Source of the DNA: Aeromicrobium duanguangcaii
Lineage (GTDB): Bacteria > Actinomycetota > Actinomycetes > Propionibacteriales > Nocardioidaceae
Assembly (NCBI RefSeq): GCF_024508295.1
Contig: NZ_CP101990.1
Coordinates: 1,860,001-1,924,000, forward strand
Direction: 5' to 3'
Length of the DNA: 64,000 nt
Under the pieces are notes generated by a model. It worked only from the letters and a program-made list of their open reading frames with translations. It had not been told where the DNA came from and ran no database searches. The position numbers were made by a program, and so were the translations under genes. Shown here in pieces: positions 42,878 through 51,923 of this stretch (its first letter is position 1; each line of letters begins with the position of its first letter).

Positions 42878-45478
42878 CAGGTCGGCGGCCGCCGCCATCT
42901 CGCGGCGGACCAGCGCCGTCAGCTCCTCGAGCTCGCCGTCGGCGGTCTCGAGCACGAGCTCGTCGTGGACCTGCAGGAGCATCCGCGAGGACATCCCGGC
43001 CTCGTCGATGGCCCGCTCGACGTTCAGCATCGCGACCTTGATGATGTCGGCGGCCGAGCCCTGGATCGGGGCGTTCAGGGCCATCCGCTCGGCCATCTCA
43101 CGGCGCTGGCGGTTGTCGCTCTGCAGGTCGGGCAGGTACCGGCGCCGGCCCATGATCGTCTCGGTGAAGCCGGTCTGGCGCGCCTCGTCGACCAGGCTGC
43201 GCAGGTAGTCGCGCACGCCGCCGAACCGCTGGAAGTAGTCGTCCATCAGGCCCTGGGCCTCGCCCGTCGAGATCGACAGCTGCTGGCTGAGCCCGTAGGC
43301 CGAGAGTCCGTAGGCCAAGCCGTAGTTCATCGCCTTGATCCGGGCGCGCAGCTCGGTGCCGATGTCCTCGGGCTCGCGCTCGAACACCTTGGCGGCCATC
43401 ACGGTGTGGAAGTCCTCACCGGAGTTGAACGCCTCGATCAGGTCGGCGTCCTCGGACAGGTCGGCCATGATCCGCATCTCGATCTGGCTGTAGTCGGCGG
43501 TGAGCAGGGTGTCGTACCCCTCGCCGACGACGAATGCCTCACGGATGCGCCGCCCCGAGGCGGTGCGGATCGGGATGTTCTGCAGATTCGGATCGTTCGA
43601 GCTCAGTCGGCCCGTGGCCGCGATCGTCTGCGCGTAGGTCGTGTGGATCCGGCCGTCGTCGGAGATCGAGCGGCGCAGGGTCTCGACGGTCTGGCGCAGC
43701 TTGGTGACGTCGCGGTGCGCCAGCAGGTGCTCGAGGAACGGGTGCCCGGTCTTGGTGTACAGCTGCTGCAGCGAGTCGGCGTCGGTCGTGTAGCCGGTCT
43801 TGGTGCGCTTGGTCTTGGGCATGCCCAGCTCGTCGAACAGCACGACCTGCAGCTGCTTGGGCGAGCCGAGGTTGATCTCCTTGCCGCCGATCGACTCGTA
43901 GGCGGCATCGGCGGCCTGCTGGGCGCGCGACGCGAACTCCGACTCGAGGGTCAGCAGCGCCTCGTCGTCGACCGCGATGCCCGCCCGCTCCATCCGGGCC
44001 AGGGTCGAGACCAGGGGCAGCTCGACCTCGGCCAGCAGCTTCGTGCCGCCGGCCTGCTCGACCTCGGTGGCCAGGGCCACGGACAGGTCGAGCGTCGCGC
44101 GCGCCCGCAGCATCGCGATCTCGGCGTCGTCATCGGTGTCGAGGGACAGCTGGCCGCTGTCGGCGGCGTCGTCGCGCAGCTCGCGCTTGAGGTAGCGGAC
44201 CGACAGGTCGGCCAGGTCGTACGACCGCTGGTCGGGACGCACGAGATAGGCCGACACGGCGGTGTCGGCGACCAGTCCGCGCAGCATCCAGCCGCGATCG
44301 GCCAGCGCCAGCATCGGGCCCTTGGCGTCGTGCAGGACCTTGCCACGGGCGGGATCGGCGAGCCACGCACCCAGCGCGGCCTCGTCCTGCGGGGTCAGCT
44401 CGGCCACGTCGAGCCAGGCGGCCTCCTGCTCGCTGGCCAGCGCCAGCGCGATCACGTCGCCACCGCCGCGGCCCCAGGAGCCCTGGACGTGCAGACCGAC
44501 GTCGCCGACGGCGTGCTGGTCGAGCCAGGCGCCGACCTCGTCGCGACCGAGCACCCGGCCGGAGAGATCGAAGCCCGCCTCGGGCTCGACCTCGTCGGCC
44601 GTGCCGGGGAACGTCGTGAAGAGTCGGTCGCGCAGGGCGCTGAACTCCAGGGAGTCGAAGACCGTGTGCACCTTCTCGCGGTCGAAGGCGGTGTCGAGCG
44701 TGAGGTCGGCCGGGCCGAGCGGCAGGTCGAGGTCGCGCACCAGCGCGTTGAGCCGACGATTGCGCAGGACCGAGTCGAGGTGGTCGCGCAGCGACTGCCC
44801 CGCCTTGCCCGGAACCTCGTCGACGTGGCCGACCAGCGCGTCGAGGGTGCCGTAGCTGTTGATCCACTTGGCCGCGGTCTTGGGACCGACCCCGGGCACG
44901 CCCGGGAGGTTGTCGCTGGTCTCGCCCACGAGCGCGGCGATGTCGGGGTAGAACTCGGGCAGGACGCCGTACTTCTCCTGCACGGCCGTCGGCGTCATCC
45001 GGGCCAGGTCCGAGACGCCCTTGCGCGGGTACAGCAGGGTCACCTGGTCGGTGACGAGCTGGATCGCGTCGCGGTCGCCGGAGCAGACCAGGACCTCCAT
45101 GCCGGCGGCCTCGGCGCGGGTCGCGAGCGTCGCGATGATGTCGTCGGCCTCGTACCCGGCCTTGTCGATGTGGCGGATGTCCATCGCATCGAGGACCTCC
45201 TTGACCAGGGCGACCTGGCCGGAGAACTCCTCGGGCGACTTCGACCGGTTCGCCTTGTACTCGGCGTACTCCTCGGTGCGGAACGACTGACGTGACAGAT
45301 CGAAGGCGACGCACACGTGGGTCGGCGCCTCGTCGCGCAGGACGTTGATGAGCATCGAGGTGAAGCCGAAGACGGCGTTCGTGCTCTGTCCCGTGGAGGT
45401 CGAGAAGTTCTCGACGGGGAGGGCGAAGAAGGCGCGATAGGCCACCGAATGGCCGTCGATCAGCAGGAGTCGGTCCAC
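42818..45478 (-). CDS. polA: DNA polymerase I
   Basis: 886 aa. The 5'-nuclease domain (about 1-290) has LLIDGHSVAYRAFFALP, GYEADDIIAT and GVPGVGPKTAAKW. A 3'-5' exonuclease-like domain follows (about 310-490), probably inactive as in other actinobacteria because canonical DxE motifs are not evident. The polymerase domain (about 510-886) has motif A LLTADYSQIEMRIMADL, the O-helix KAMNYGLAYGLSAYG and motif C LLQVHDELVLE. Tyr719 occupies the position of E. coli Phe762, a substitution known to relax dideoxynucleotide discrimination. GTG start. Gap filling and primer removal. The GNAT gene lies 31 nt upstream on the same strand. Confidence 0.97.
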   Translation of the reverse strand: MDRLLLIDGHSVAYRAFFALPVENFSTSTGQSTNAVFGFTSMLINVLRDEAPTHVCVAFDLSRQSFRTEEYAEYKANRSKSPEEFSGQVALVKEVLDAMDIRHIDKAGYEADDIIATLATRAEAAGMEVLVCSGDRDAIQLVTDQVTLLYPRKGVSDLARMTPTAVQEKYGVLPEFYPDIAALVGETSDNLPGVPGVGPKTAAKWINSYGTLDALVGHVDEVPGKAGQSLRDHLDSVLRNRRLNALVRDLDLPLGPADLTLDTAFDREKVHTVFDSLEFSALRDRLFTTFPGTADEVEPEAGFDLSGRVLGRDEVGAWLDQHAVGDVGLHVQGSWGRGGGDVIALALASEQEAAWLDVAELTPQDEAALGAWLADPARGKVLHDAKGPMLALADRGWMLRGLVADTAVSAYLVRPDQRSYDLADLSVRYLKRELRDDAADSGQLSLDTDDDAEIAMLRARATLDLSVALATEVEQAGGTKLLAEVELPLVSTLARMERAGIAVDDEALLTLESEFASRAQQAADAAYESIGGKEINLGSPKQLQVVLFDELGMPKTKRTKTGYTTDADSLQQLYTKTGHPFLEHLLAHRDVTKLRQTVETLRRSISDDGRIHTTYAQTIAATGRLSSNDPNLQNIPIRTASGRRIREAFVVGEGYDTLLTADYSQIEMRIMADLSEDADLIEAFNSGEDFHTVMAAKVFEREPEDIGTELRARIKAMNYGLAYGLSAYGLSQQLSISTGEAQGLMDDYFQRFGGVRDYLRSLVDEARQTGFTETIMGRRRYLPDLQSDNRQRREMAERMALNAPIQGSAADIIKVAMLNVERAIDEAGMSSRMLLQVHDELVLETADGELEELTALVRREMAAAADLSVPLDVSVGVGRTWHEAGH

Positions 45479-45509
45479 CCCACGACCCTAGTCGGCCGGT
45501 CCGACAGCG

Positions 45510-46109
45510 TCAGCCTCGGACGGCGGCACGACGCCGCAGCGACCGGCGGACGGCGAGCAGCCGCCCGGTCTCGCGCGAGCCCGAGGACTTCGTCGCCAGG
45601 CGGGCGTTGAGCTTGCCCACCGGGATCGCCCGCAGCACGGCGATCTGGTTGAAGCCGAGCTTCGTCAGGTAGCGGTTGGGCTCGCGCGCGTGGGCCGCGG
45701 AGTTGGCGAGCACCAGCTCGCAGTCCTGCTCTTCGGCGTACGCGGCGACCACCGAGAGCAGGCTCGACGCGATGGAGCGCCGGCGATGGCTCGGCTTGAC
45801 CTGCAGGTCGGTGACGATCATGACCTTGCACATGGTGATCGGGTTCAGCGTGGCGAGATCGGCAGCCACGGCTCCGACCAGCTCTCCGCCGACGAGAGCC
45901 ACGATCAGGCGACGGCGGTGCTCGCGGGCGTTGAACTCGATCGCGGCACGAGCCTCGGCCTCGTCGGGGCAGCGCCACAGCGTCTGCTGGGTGTAGGCCT
46001 CGGACCCCTCGTCGCTGACCGCCTCGGCGCACGCTACCCACAGCTTGATCAGCGAGGAGGCGTCGTCGAGCTCGACATCGCGAATCTCAACGGGGTGGCG
46101 CAATGCCAT
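45510..46109 (-). CDS. GNAT-family N-acetyltransferase
   Basis: 199 aa. It shows the GNAT fold, with beta4 VALVGGELVGAVAADL, the acetyl-CoA motif near MIVTDLQVKPSHRRRSIASSLL (about 95-120) and YLTKLGFNQIAVLRAIPV. In the pyrophosphate loop the usual Q/RxxGxG/A is RRRSIA, one residue off consensus. The C-terminal tail is Arg-rich (RRSLRRRAAVRG) and possibly nucleic-acid binding. ATG 46109 with GGAGG 10 nt upstream; the longer frame starts in the region upstream. It is probably co-transcribed with polA. Substrate unknown. Confidence 0.85.
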   Translation of the reverse strand: MALRHPVEIRDVELDDASSLIKLWVACAEAVSDEGSEAYTQQTLWRCPDEAEARAAIEFNAREHRRRLIVALVGGELVGAVAADLATLNPITMCKVMIVTDLQVKPSHRRRSIASSLLSVVAAYAEEQDCELVLANSAAHAREPNRYLTKLGFNQIAVLRAIPVGKLNARLATKSSGSRETGRLLAVRRSLRRRAAVRG

Positions 46110-46317
46110 CGAGGTGGACCTCCGGGCGGGGGACGGGGACGTCGACAGCCTACGCCCCACGCGGCTGCCTGGGAATGACCTTCCCGGCTTCGAATCGAAA
46201 CCGAACTGTTACCAAAGGGACCGGCGAGAGCCCGCCACGGACCTCTTCACATGGCTATGCTCTTCGGGATCGACTCTGGCGTGCCCGACCGGCGCGCAGA
46301 CACCGACAGGAGAATGT
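46110..46317. promoter_or_regulatory. 208-nt divergent region upstream of livH and the GNAT gene
   Basis: It holds GGGAA-N5-TTCCC (46171-46185) and the dyad TTCGA-A-TCGAA (46189-46199), then a TATGCT -10-like hexamer about 65 nt before livH. I see no clear -35 and no ORF. A regulator site for the liv operon is possible. Confidence 0.3.
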
Positions 46318-47655
46318 GTGCGACTGCGAACAGCGGCGCTGTTCTGGGTGATGACGGCCGGGCTCGTGTTTCTCGCGAACCCCGCGTCCGCCGAGACCAC
46401 GTCCCCCACCCCCCAGCCCAGTGCTTCGGCGCCGGCCTCGGACGCTCCCGTGACGGGAGCCGCGATCCGGGTACGGCTGCTCGACCAGAAGGGCGGCAAG
46501 GCAGGCGACAACCCGCCCCCGGTACCCAACGTCACGGTGACCGTGTCGGACGACTCCGACACCGAGATCGGCAAGGCCGTCACCAACGACATGGGCGTGG
46601 CGGCCATCGCCATCCCCGGGAAGGGCAAGTACTCGGTCTCCATCGACGAGTCCACCCTGCCCGCCGAGGTGAAGCTCACCGGAAAGAAGACACTCGAGGT
46701 CACGGTCAACCTGGCGTCGGGACAGAACGTCGCGTTCCCGCTGAACGGCAAGGTCGTCGAGGCCACCCCGTTCGCCGAGCGCCTCGTCGACAGTCTGGTC
46801 TCGGGCCTGAAGTACGGCCTGATCATCGCCCTGGCGGCGATGGGACTGTCCCTGATCTTCGGCACGACCGGGCTGACCAACTTCTCGCACGGTGAGCTGA
46901 TCACCTTCGGTGCGATCACGGCCTACTACCTGAATGCGGCCGCCGGACTACCGGTGATCGTGGCCGGACTGCTGACCATCGCGATCGGTGGCCTGTTCGG
47001 CTGGGGTCAGGACCGCGTCCTGTGGCGACCACTGCGCAACCGCGGCACCGGCATCATCGCGATGATGATCGTCTCGATCGGTCTGGGTCTGTTGCTGCGC
47101 AACGTCTACCAGTTCGTCTTCGGCGCCGGCACGCGCTCCTACACCGAATACACGTCGCAGCGGGCCCGTGACTTCGGCCTGTTCGACCTCTCGGACAAGG
47201 AGATCGCGATCATGGTCATCGCGGTCGTCGCGATCGGCGTCGTCGCCACCGTCATGACCCGCACGCGTCTGGGCAAGGCCATGCGCGCCGTGTCGGACAA
47301 CCCGGCGCTGTCGGCCTCGTCCGGCATGCGCGTCGACGGGGTCGTCTCGTCGGTGTGGACCATGGGCGCCGCGCTCTCCGCCCTGGCCGGAGTCCTGCTC
47401 GGACTCAACAGCCAGGTCAACTTCATGATGGGCTACCAACTGCTGCTCATGGTGTTCGCCGCGACCGTCCTGGGCGGCTTGGGCACTGTGTGGGGCGCCG
47501 TCATCGGCTCGCTCATCATCGGCGTCATCACCGAGGTCGGTCCGCTCTTCGGCGTGCCCAGCTCGATCAAGGAGGTCGGTGCGCTCATCGTGCTCATCCT
47601 CATCCTGCTCATCAGGCCGCAAGGCATCCTGGGACGCGCGGAGAGGATCGGCTGA
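46318..47655 (+). CDS. livH: Branched-chain amino acid ABC transporter permease (LivH) with N-terminal exported Ig-like domain
   Basis: 445 aa. An N-terminal signal-like segment (about 1-26, ending ANPASAE) is followed by a Ser/Pro linker and a transthyretin/carboxypeptidase-regulatory-like beta domain (about 48-135, with PNVTVTVSD and KYSVSIDE). The LivH permease comes next (about 150-445, with GLSLIFGTTGLTNFSHGELITFGA, RAVSDNPALSASSG and VLGGLGTVWGAVIG). Typical LivH is about 290-310 aa. GTG 46318 with AGGAGA 5 nt upstream. First gene of livH-livM-livG-livF; the livM start is 4 nt after its stop. Confidence 0.9.
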   Translation: MRLRTAALFWVMTAGLVFLANPASAETTSPTPQPSASAPASDAPVTGAAIRVRLLDQKGGKAGDNPPPVPNVTVTVSDDSDTEIGKAVTNDMGVAAIAIPGKGKYSVSIDESTLPAEVKLTGKKTLEVTVNLASGQNVAFPLNGKVVEATPFAERLVDSLVSGLKYGLIIALAAMGLSLIFGTTGLTNFSHGELITFGAITAYYLNAAAGLPVIVAGLLTIAIGGLFGWGQDRVLWRPLRNRGTGIIAMMIVSIGLGLLLRNVYQFVFGAGTRSYTEYTSQRARDFGLFDLSDKEIAIMVIAVVAIGVVATVMTRTRLGKAMRAVSDNPALSASSGMRVDGVVSSVWTMGAALSALAGVLLGLNSQVNFMMGYQLLLMVFAATVLGGLGTVWGAVIGSLIIGVITEVGPLFGVPSSIKEVGALIVLILILLIRPQGILGRAERIG

Positions 47656-47658
47656 CCC

Positions 47659-48654
47659 ATGGACATCGGCAACATCATCGACGCGGCGTTCTCCAACGCC
47701 CTCGGCCCGCAGGCGATCGTGTTCGCGCTCGCCGCGATCGGCCTGAACATCCACTTCGGCTACACCGGCCTGCTGAACTTCGGCCAGGCGGGCTTCATGG
47801 CCGTCGGCGCCTACGGCCTGGCCGTGGCCATGGTCCGGCTCGACCTGCCCCTGCCGGCCGGCATCGCGCTGGGCATGGTCGCCGCGCTGCTGCTCGCCCT
47901 CGTGCTCGGCGTACCGACCTTGAGACTGCGAGCGGACTATCTGGCGATCGTCACCATCGCGGCCGCCGAGATCCTGCGCCTGGTCTTCGGCGCCGTCGAG
48001 ACCAAGAAGGTCTTCGGCGGCTCCAACGGACTCAACGGGTTCACGCAGACCTGGAACGACCTCAACCCCTACACCAAGGGCATCGACCTGGGCTTCGCCT
48101 CCTGGGGTCGCAACGACCTGTGGGCGATGACCGTCGGCTGGGTCGTCGTGGCGCTGTGCTGCCTGCTGACCTGGGCGCTCATGCGCAGCCCCTGGGGACG
48201 CGTGCTGCGCTCGATCCGTGAGGACGAGGACGCCGTGCGCTCGCTGGGCAAGAACGTGTTCCTGTACAAGATGCAGGCGCTCATGCTCGGTGGCGTGATC
48301 GGCGGCCTGGGCGGCATCTTCTTCGCCCTGAAGCAGGGCTCGGTCGTCCCGTCGGACTACAGCACCAACCTGACCTTCTTCGCCTACACGGCGTTGTTGA
48401 TCGGTGGTGCGGCCCGCGTCCTGGGCCCCGTCATCGGCTCCATGATCTTCTGGTTCCTCATCAGTGGCCTCGGCGAGTTCTTCAGCCAGGCCACGCGTGG
48501 CATCGATCCGTTGATCCCGGCCTCGGTCATGACCGACACGCAGGCCAGCCTCATCCGCTACATCCTCATGGGCCTCGGCCTCATGCTGCTGATGATCTAC
48601 CGACCTCAGGGGATCTTCGGCGACCGAAGGGAGATCGCGCTCGATGCCCGTTGA
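47659..48654 (+). CDS. livM: Branched-chain amino acid ABC transporter permease LivM
   Basis: 331 aa, about nine helices. LNIHFGYTGLLNFGQAGFMAVGAYG, PTLRLRADYLAIVTIAAAEI and RSPWGRVLRSIREDEDAVRSLGKN (the EAA-like coupling region) are classical LivM. Membrane subunit pairing with LivH. It overlaps livG by 11 nt. Confidence 0.95.
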   Translation: MDIGNIIDAAFSNALGPQAIVFALAAIGLNIHFGYTGLLNFGQAGFMAVGAYGLAVAMVRLDLPLPAGIALGMVAALLLALVLGVPTLRLRADYLAIVTIAAAEILRLVFGAVETKKVFGGSNGLNGFTQTWNDLNPYTKGIDLGFASWGRNDLWAMTVGWVVVALCCLLTWALMRSPWGRVLRSIREDEDAVRSLGKNVFLYKMQALMLGGVIGGLGGIFFALKQGSVVPSDYSTNLTFFAYTALLIGGAARVLGPVIGSMIFWFLISGLGEFFSQATRGIDPLIPASVMTDTQASLIRYILMGLGLMLLMIYRPQGIFGDRREIALDAR

Positions 48655-49555
48655 CCTCAACAGTGCCCGCGAGGCACTGGCCGCCCTGCCCAACGATCCG
48701 GGAGTGCGCAAGCCCGACCCGATCATCGTGGGCGACGACATCACCCGCACCTTCGGCGGCCTCAAGGCCGTCGACGTCCAGCACGTCGAGATCCAGCGTG
48801 GCGTCATCACGGCGCTCATCGGACCCAACGGCGCGGGCAAGACGACCCTGTTCAACCTGCTCACGGGATTCGACGTCCCCGACAGCGGTTCGTGGGCCTT
48901 CAACGACAAGCCCCTGGCCAAGGTGCCGGCCTACAAGGTCGCCCGCCTGGGCATGGTGCGCACGTTCCAGCTGACCAAGGTGCTGTCCAAGCTCACCGTC
49001 ATCGAGAACATGCGCCTGGGGGCCACCGGCCAGCTCGGCGAGAAGTTCTTCCCGTCGATCTTCAAGACGTTCTGGCGTGGCCAGGAGGACGAGATCACCG
49101 CTCGCGCGGACGATCTGCTCACCCGGTTCAAGCTCGACGCCAAGCGCGAGGATTTCGCCGGATCGCTGTCCGGCGGTCAGCGCAAGCTGCTCGAGATGGC
49201 ACGCGCCCTCATGGTCGATCCCGAGCTCATCATGCTCGACGAGCCGATGGCCGGCGTGAACCCGGCCCTCAAGCAGTCGCTGCTGGGGCACGTGAAGTCG
49301 CTGCGCGACGAGGGCCGCACGGTCCTGTTCGTCGAGCACGACATGGACATGGTGCGCGACATCTCCGACTGGGTCATCGTCATGGCCCAGGGCCAGATCG
49401 TCGCCGAGGGCACGCCCGAGGCGGTCATGGCCGACCAGCGTGTCATCGACGCCTACCTGGGCGCCCACCACGACACCGACCTCACCGAGATGGACGAGTC
49501 CGTCCTCGAGGCCGAGGTCGAGGCCGAGATCAAGGCCGAGGAGGCCGATTCATGA
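48644..49555 (+). CDS. livG: ABC transporter ATP-binding protein LivG
   Basis: 303 aa, slightly longer than usual at both ends. Walker A is GPNGAGKTT at about 63-71, the signature LSGGQRK near 174-180, Walker B LIMLDEPMAGVNP, and the H-loop VEHDMD. The MVRTFQLTKVLSKLTVIENM segment is the LivG Q-loop region. The C-terminal EVEAEIKAEEADS tail is acidic. ATPase for branched-chain amino acid or amide import. Confidence 0.95.
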   Translation: MPVDLNSAREALAALPNDPGVRKPDPIIVGDDITRTFGGLKAVDVQHVEIQRGVITALIGPNGAGKTTLFNLLTGFDVPDSGSWAFNDKPLAKVPAYKVARLGMVRTFQLTKVLSKLTVIENMRLGATGQLGEKFFPSIFKTFWRGQEDEITARADDLLTRFKLDAKREDFAGSLSGGQRKLLEMARALMVDPELIMLDEPMAGVNPALKQSLLGHVKSLRDEGRTVLFVEHDMDMVRDISDWVIVMAQGQIVAEGTPEAVMADQRVIDAYLGAHHDTDLTEMDESVLEAEVEAEIKAEEADS

Positions 49556-50346
49556 GCGACGCGATCCCCACTCCGCAGACGCCCGAGTCCGAGCGTCGCA
49601 AGCACCTCGAGGGCGCCGACGGCGCCGTCGTGCGCGCCGACAACCTCATCGCCGGCTACCTGCCGGGCGTGAACATCCTCAACGGCGCCGACCTGTACTG
49701 CCAGCCCGGCGAGCTGGTCGGCATCATCGGCCCGAACGGCGCCGGCAAGTCGACGCTGCTCAAGGCCCTGTTCGGCCTGGTCAAGATCCACTCGGGCACC
49801 GTGCTGCTGAAGGGTGACGAGATCACCAATCAGCGTGCCGACGTCCTGGTCAGCCGGGGCATCGGCTTCGTCCCCCAGACGAACAACGTGTTCCCGAGCC
49901 TGACGATCGAGGAGAACCTCGAGATGGGCTGCTACCAGGCCCCCTCGAAGTTCAAGGACCGCTTCGCCTTCGTGACCGATCTGTTCCCGACGCTGGGCCA
50001 GCGCGCCAAGCAGCGGGCCGGATCGCTGTCGGGCGGCGAGCGCCAGATGGTCGCGATGGGCCGCGCCCTGATGATGGACCCGTCCGTGCTGCTGCTCGAC
50101 GAGCCGTCCGCGGGCCTCTCCCCCGTCATGCAGGACGAGGTCTTCGTCCAGACCCGCAAGATCAACCAGGCCGGCGTCTCGATCATCATGGTCGAGCAGA
50201 ACGCCAGTCGCTGCCTGCAGATCTGCGACCGCGCCTACGTCCTCGACCAGGGCACCACCGCCTACAGCGGCACGGGCCGTGAGCTGGCGAACGATCCCAA
50301 GGTCATCGAGCTCTACCTCGGCACCCTGGGCAAGCAGGCCGGCTGA
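49552..50346 (+). CDS. livF: ABC transporter ATP-binding protein LivF
   Basis: 264 aa. Walker A is GPNGAGKST near 65-73, the signature SLSGGERQMVAMGRAL, Walker B LLLDEPSAGLSP and the H-loop replaced by the LivF-type MVEQNA. There is a hydrophilic N-terminal extension of about 25 residues. The ATG overlaps the livG stop (ATGA); the longer frame is antisense or out-of-frame over livG and is rejected. Last gene of the operon, followed by a strong terminator. Confidence 0.95.
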   Translation: MSDAIPTPQTPESERRKHLEGADGAVVRADNLIAGYLPGVNILNGADLYCQPGELVGIIGPNGAGKSTLLKALFGLVKIHSGTVLLKGDEITNQRADVLVSRGIGFVPQTNNVFPSLTIEENLEMGCYQAPSKFKDRFAFVTDLFPTLGQRAKQRAGSLSGGERQMVAMGRALMMDPSVLLLDEPSAGLSPVMQDEVFVQTRKINQAGVSIIMVEQNASRCLQICDRAYVLDQGTTAYSGTGRELANDPKVIELYLGTLGKQAG

Positions 50347-50360
50347 CTCCCCCGCACCAC

Positions 50361-50400
50361 CGAACGCCCCGTCTCCGTCAGGAGGCGGGGCGTTCGTCTT
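50361..50400 (+). terminator. Intrinsic terminator of the liv operon
   Basis: CGAACGCCCCG (50361-50371) pairs perfectly with CGGGGCGTTCG (50386-50396). Inner CTCC/GGAG pairs close on a GTCA loop, and TCTT follows. It begins 14 nt after the livF stop. Confidence 0.9.
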
Positions 50401-50404
50401 GGCT

Positions 50405-50456
50405 GCTCACGGCTGCCCCTGGACGCTCATGGGTGCTCGTGCCTGCCCCTGGACGC
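50405..50456. repeat. Two-copy 30-bp-period tandem repeat
   Basis: A 22-nt core beginning GCTCAC/GCTCGT and ending CTGCCCCTGGACGC recurs at 50405-50426 and 50435-50456, with 19 of 22 positions identical. It lies between the livF and livK terminators, in non-coding DNA. Confidence 0.7.
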
Positions 50457-50480
50457 CCGTTGCAGGTCGGGCACGACGAA

Positions 50481-50506
50481 GGGCCCGGGGCGTGTGCCCC
50501 GAGCCC
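50481..50506 (-). terminator. Intrinsic terminator of livK
   Basis: GGGCcCGGGGC (50481-50491) pairs with GCCCCGaGCCC (50496-50506), with one mismatch and a GTGT loop. On the minus strand TTCGTC follows. It lies 32 nt beyond the livK stop. Confidence 0.8.
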
Positions 50507-50538
50507 TCCTACGTGCTTCTCAGCGCTGAGTCATCGAC

Positions 50539-51798
50539 TCAGATGTCACCGGCGATGTACTTGACGGAGTCGTACGTGCCCTTGCCGTCGTACTGGTAGA
50601 TGCCGATGGAGGCGGACGTCGGGCTGCCCGTCTCACCCATCTCGATCGGACCGGAGACACCGTCGTAGTCGATGTCCTTGCCGTCGGCCAGCAGATCAGC
50701 GCACTGCTTGAACGTCGTGCACTTCTCGCCACCCTTGGTGACCTCGACCAGCTCGGAGGCGATGGCCTCGCCCGAGTCGTTCTTGGCCGCGATGGCAGCC
50801 AGGGCCGACGTGACGACCGCATCGTAGGACTCGGCCGCGTAGGAGTAGTCCTTCAGCTTCGGGTCGATGTCCAGCAGGCGCTGCTTGAAGTCGCCGGCCG
50901 CCTCGGCGCCGGGGACCGTGCCCTTGACGCCCTTGAGCTGCGGAGCGAACGACTCGCCCGAGTAGTCGGCGACGTTGCCGTCGACGAAGTACGTCGCGAC
51001 GTCCTGCGGGCCGACACCCTTGCCCACGAGCTGCGGGACGATCTTCTTGGTCTCGTCGAACGCGATCAGCACGACGGCGTCGGGCTTGGCCGCGGCGACG
51101 TCGTCGACCTGCGCATCGTACGAGGGGGCCTTCTCGCCGTAGAACGACGTGACGGCGACCTTGGAGCCGGCAGCCTCGAGGCCCTTCTTGACCTCCTGGG
51201 CCAGCGTCTCGCCGTACGAGTCCTGGCGGGCCAGGATCGCCACGTTCTGGCGGCCGTCCTCGACCAGCAGGTTCGCCATGACAGCGCCCTGCAGGATGTC
51301 GGACGGAGCCGTGCGGAAGTACAGGTCGGGCTCGCCGTACTTGCCGCTGTCGAAGTCGGTCGACGTGTTGGCCGGCGAGTACTGCACGACGCCGGCGGCC
51401 AGGATCTTGTCGATGACGGTCATCGAGACGCCCGACGAGGCAGCACCGACGATGACGTCGGAGCCGCCCTTGATCAGCTTGTCGGTCTCGGTGGGCGCGA
51501 TGCCCGAGTCCGCGTCGCCCGAGTCGCCCTTGACGTGGCGGGCATCCTTGCCCAGCACACCGCCGGCCTCGTTGATCTCCTTGACGGCGAGGTCCACGCC
51601 GGCGAACTCCGGCGGGCCGAGGAAGGCGAGGCTGCCGGTCTGCGGGAGCAGCGAGCCGACGACGAACTCGCCGTCGCCCTTCGCAACTTCCTTTTCTTTG
51701 TCGTCAGAGCTGTCGTCGCCGCCGCCGCAGGCGGCGAGGACGAGTGCGCTGGCGCTGGCCAGGGCGGCCAGACGGAGCGTCGTGGTGGAGCGCTTCAT
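50539..51798 (-). CDS. livK: Branched-chain amino acid ABC transporter substrate-binding lipoprotein
   Basis: 419 aa. Lipoprotein signal with lipobox LAAC (Cys24), then an Asp/Gly-rich linker and a type-I periplasmic-binding (Peripla_BP_6) domain: FVVGSLLPQTGSLAFLGPPEFAGVDLAVKEIN, VIVGAASSGVSM and YFRTAPSDILQG. Two Cys (KCTTFKQC) near residue 375 could pair. It delivers leucine-type amino acids or short amides to LivHMGF; it is convergent with that operon and transcribed separately. ATG 51798 with GGAGG 5 nt upstream is preferred over the preceding TTG. Confidence 0.93.
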   Translation of the reverse strand: MKRSTTTLRLAALASASALVLAACGGGDDSSDDKEKEVAKGDGEFVVGSLLPQTGSLAFLGPPEFAGVDLAVKEINEAGGVLGKDARHVKGDSGDADSGIAPTETDKLIKGGSDVIVGAASSGVSMTVIDKILAAGVVQYSPANTSTDFDSGKYGEPDLYFRTAPSDILQGAVMANLLVEDGRQNVAILARQDSYGETLAQEVKKGLEAAGSKVAVTSFYGEKAPSYDAQVDDVAAAKPDAVVLIAFDETKKIVPQLVGKGVGPQDVATYFVDGNVADYSGESFAPQLKGVKGTVPGAEAAGDFKQRLLDIDPKLKDYSYAAESYDAVVTSALAAIAAKNDSGEAIASELVEVTKGGEKCTTFKQCADLLADGKDIDYDGVSGPIEMGETGSPTSASIGIYQYDGKGTYDSVKYIAGDI

Positions 51799-51857
51799 CA
51801 ATCCTCCGTGTTAGTCAATCCGCGCACGGGTCGGTTCGTCCCGGCACGATGTGACAT

Positions 51858-51880
51858 GAAACCTAGTGTGCGGAGGTTTC
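51858..51880. repeat. 7-bp inverted repeat in the livK upstream region
   Basis: GAAACCT (51858-51864) and AGGTTTC (51874-51880) are perfect inverted copies with a 9-nt spacer, about 60-80 nt upstream of livK. The minus strand also carries TAGGTT, a TAnnnT -10-like hexamer, within it. Possible operator or promoter overlap. Confidence 0.4.
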
Positions 51881-51923
51881 AAAAACTCTCATGTTGCGTG
51901 ATTGGGACATTTCGTAGCCAACT

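Noticed and set aside
46948-48921. 657-codon minus-strand open frame opposite livH, livM and livG
   Set aside because: Low-complexity Asp/Arg/His/Gln/Ala content, no motif, opposite a clear ABC transporter operon.
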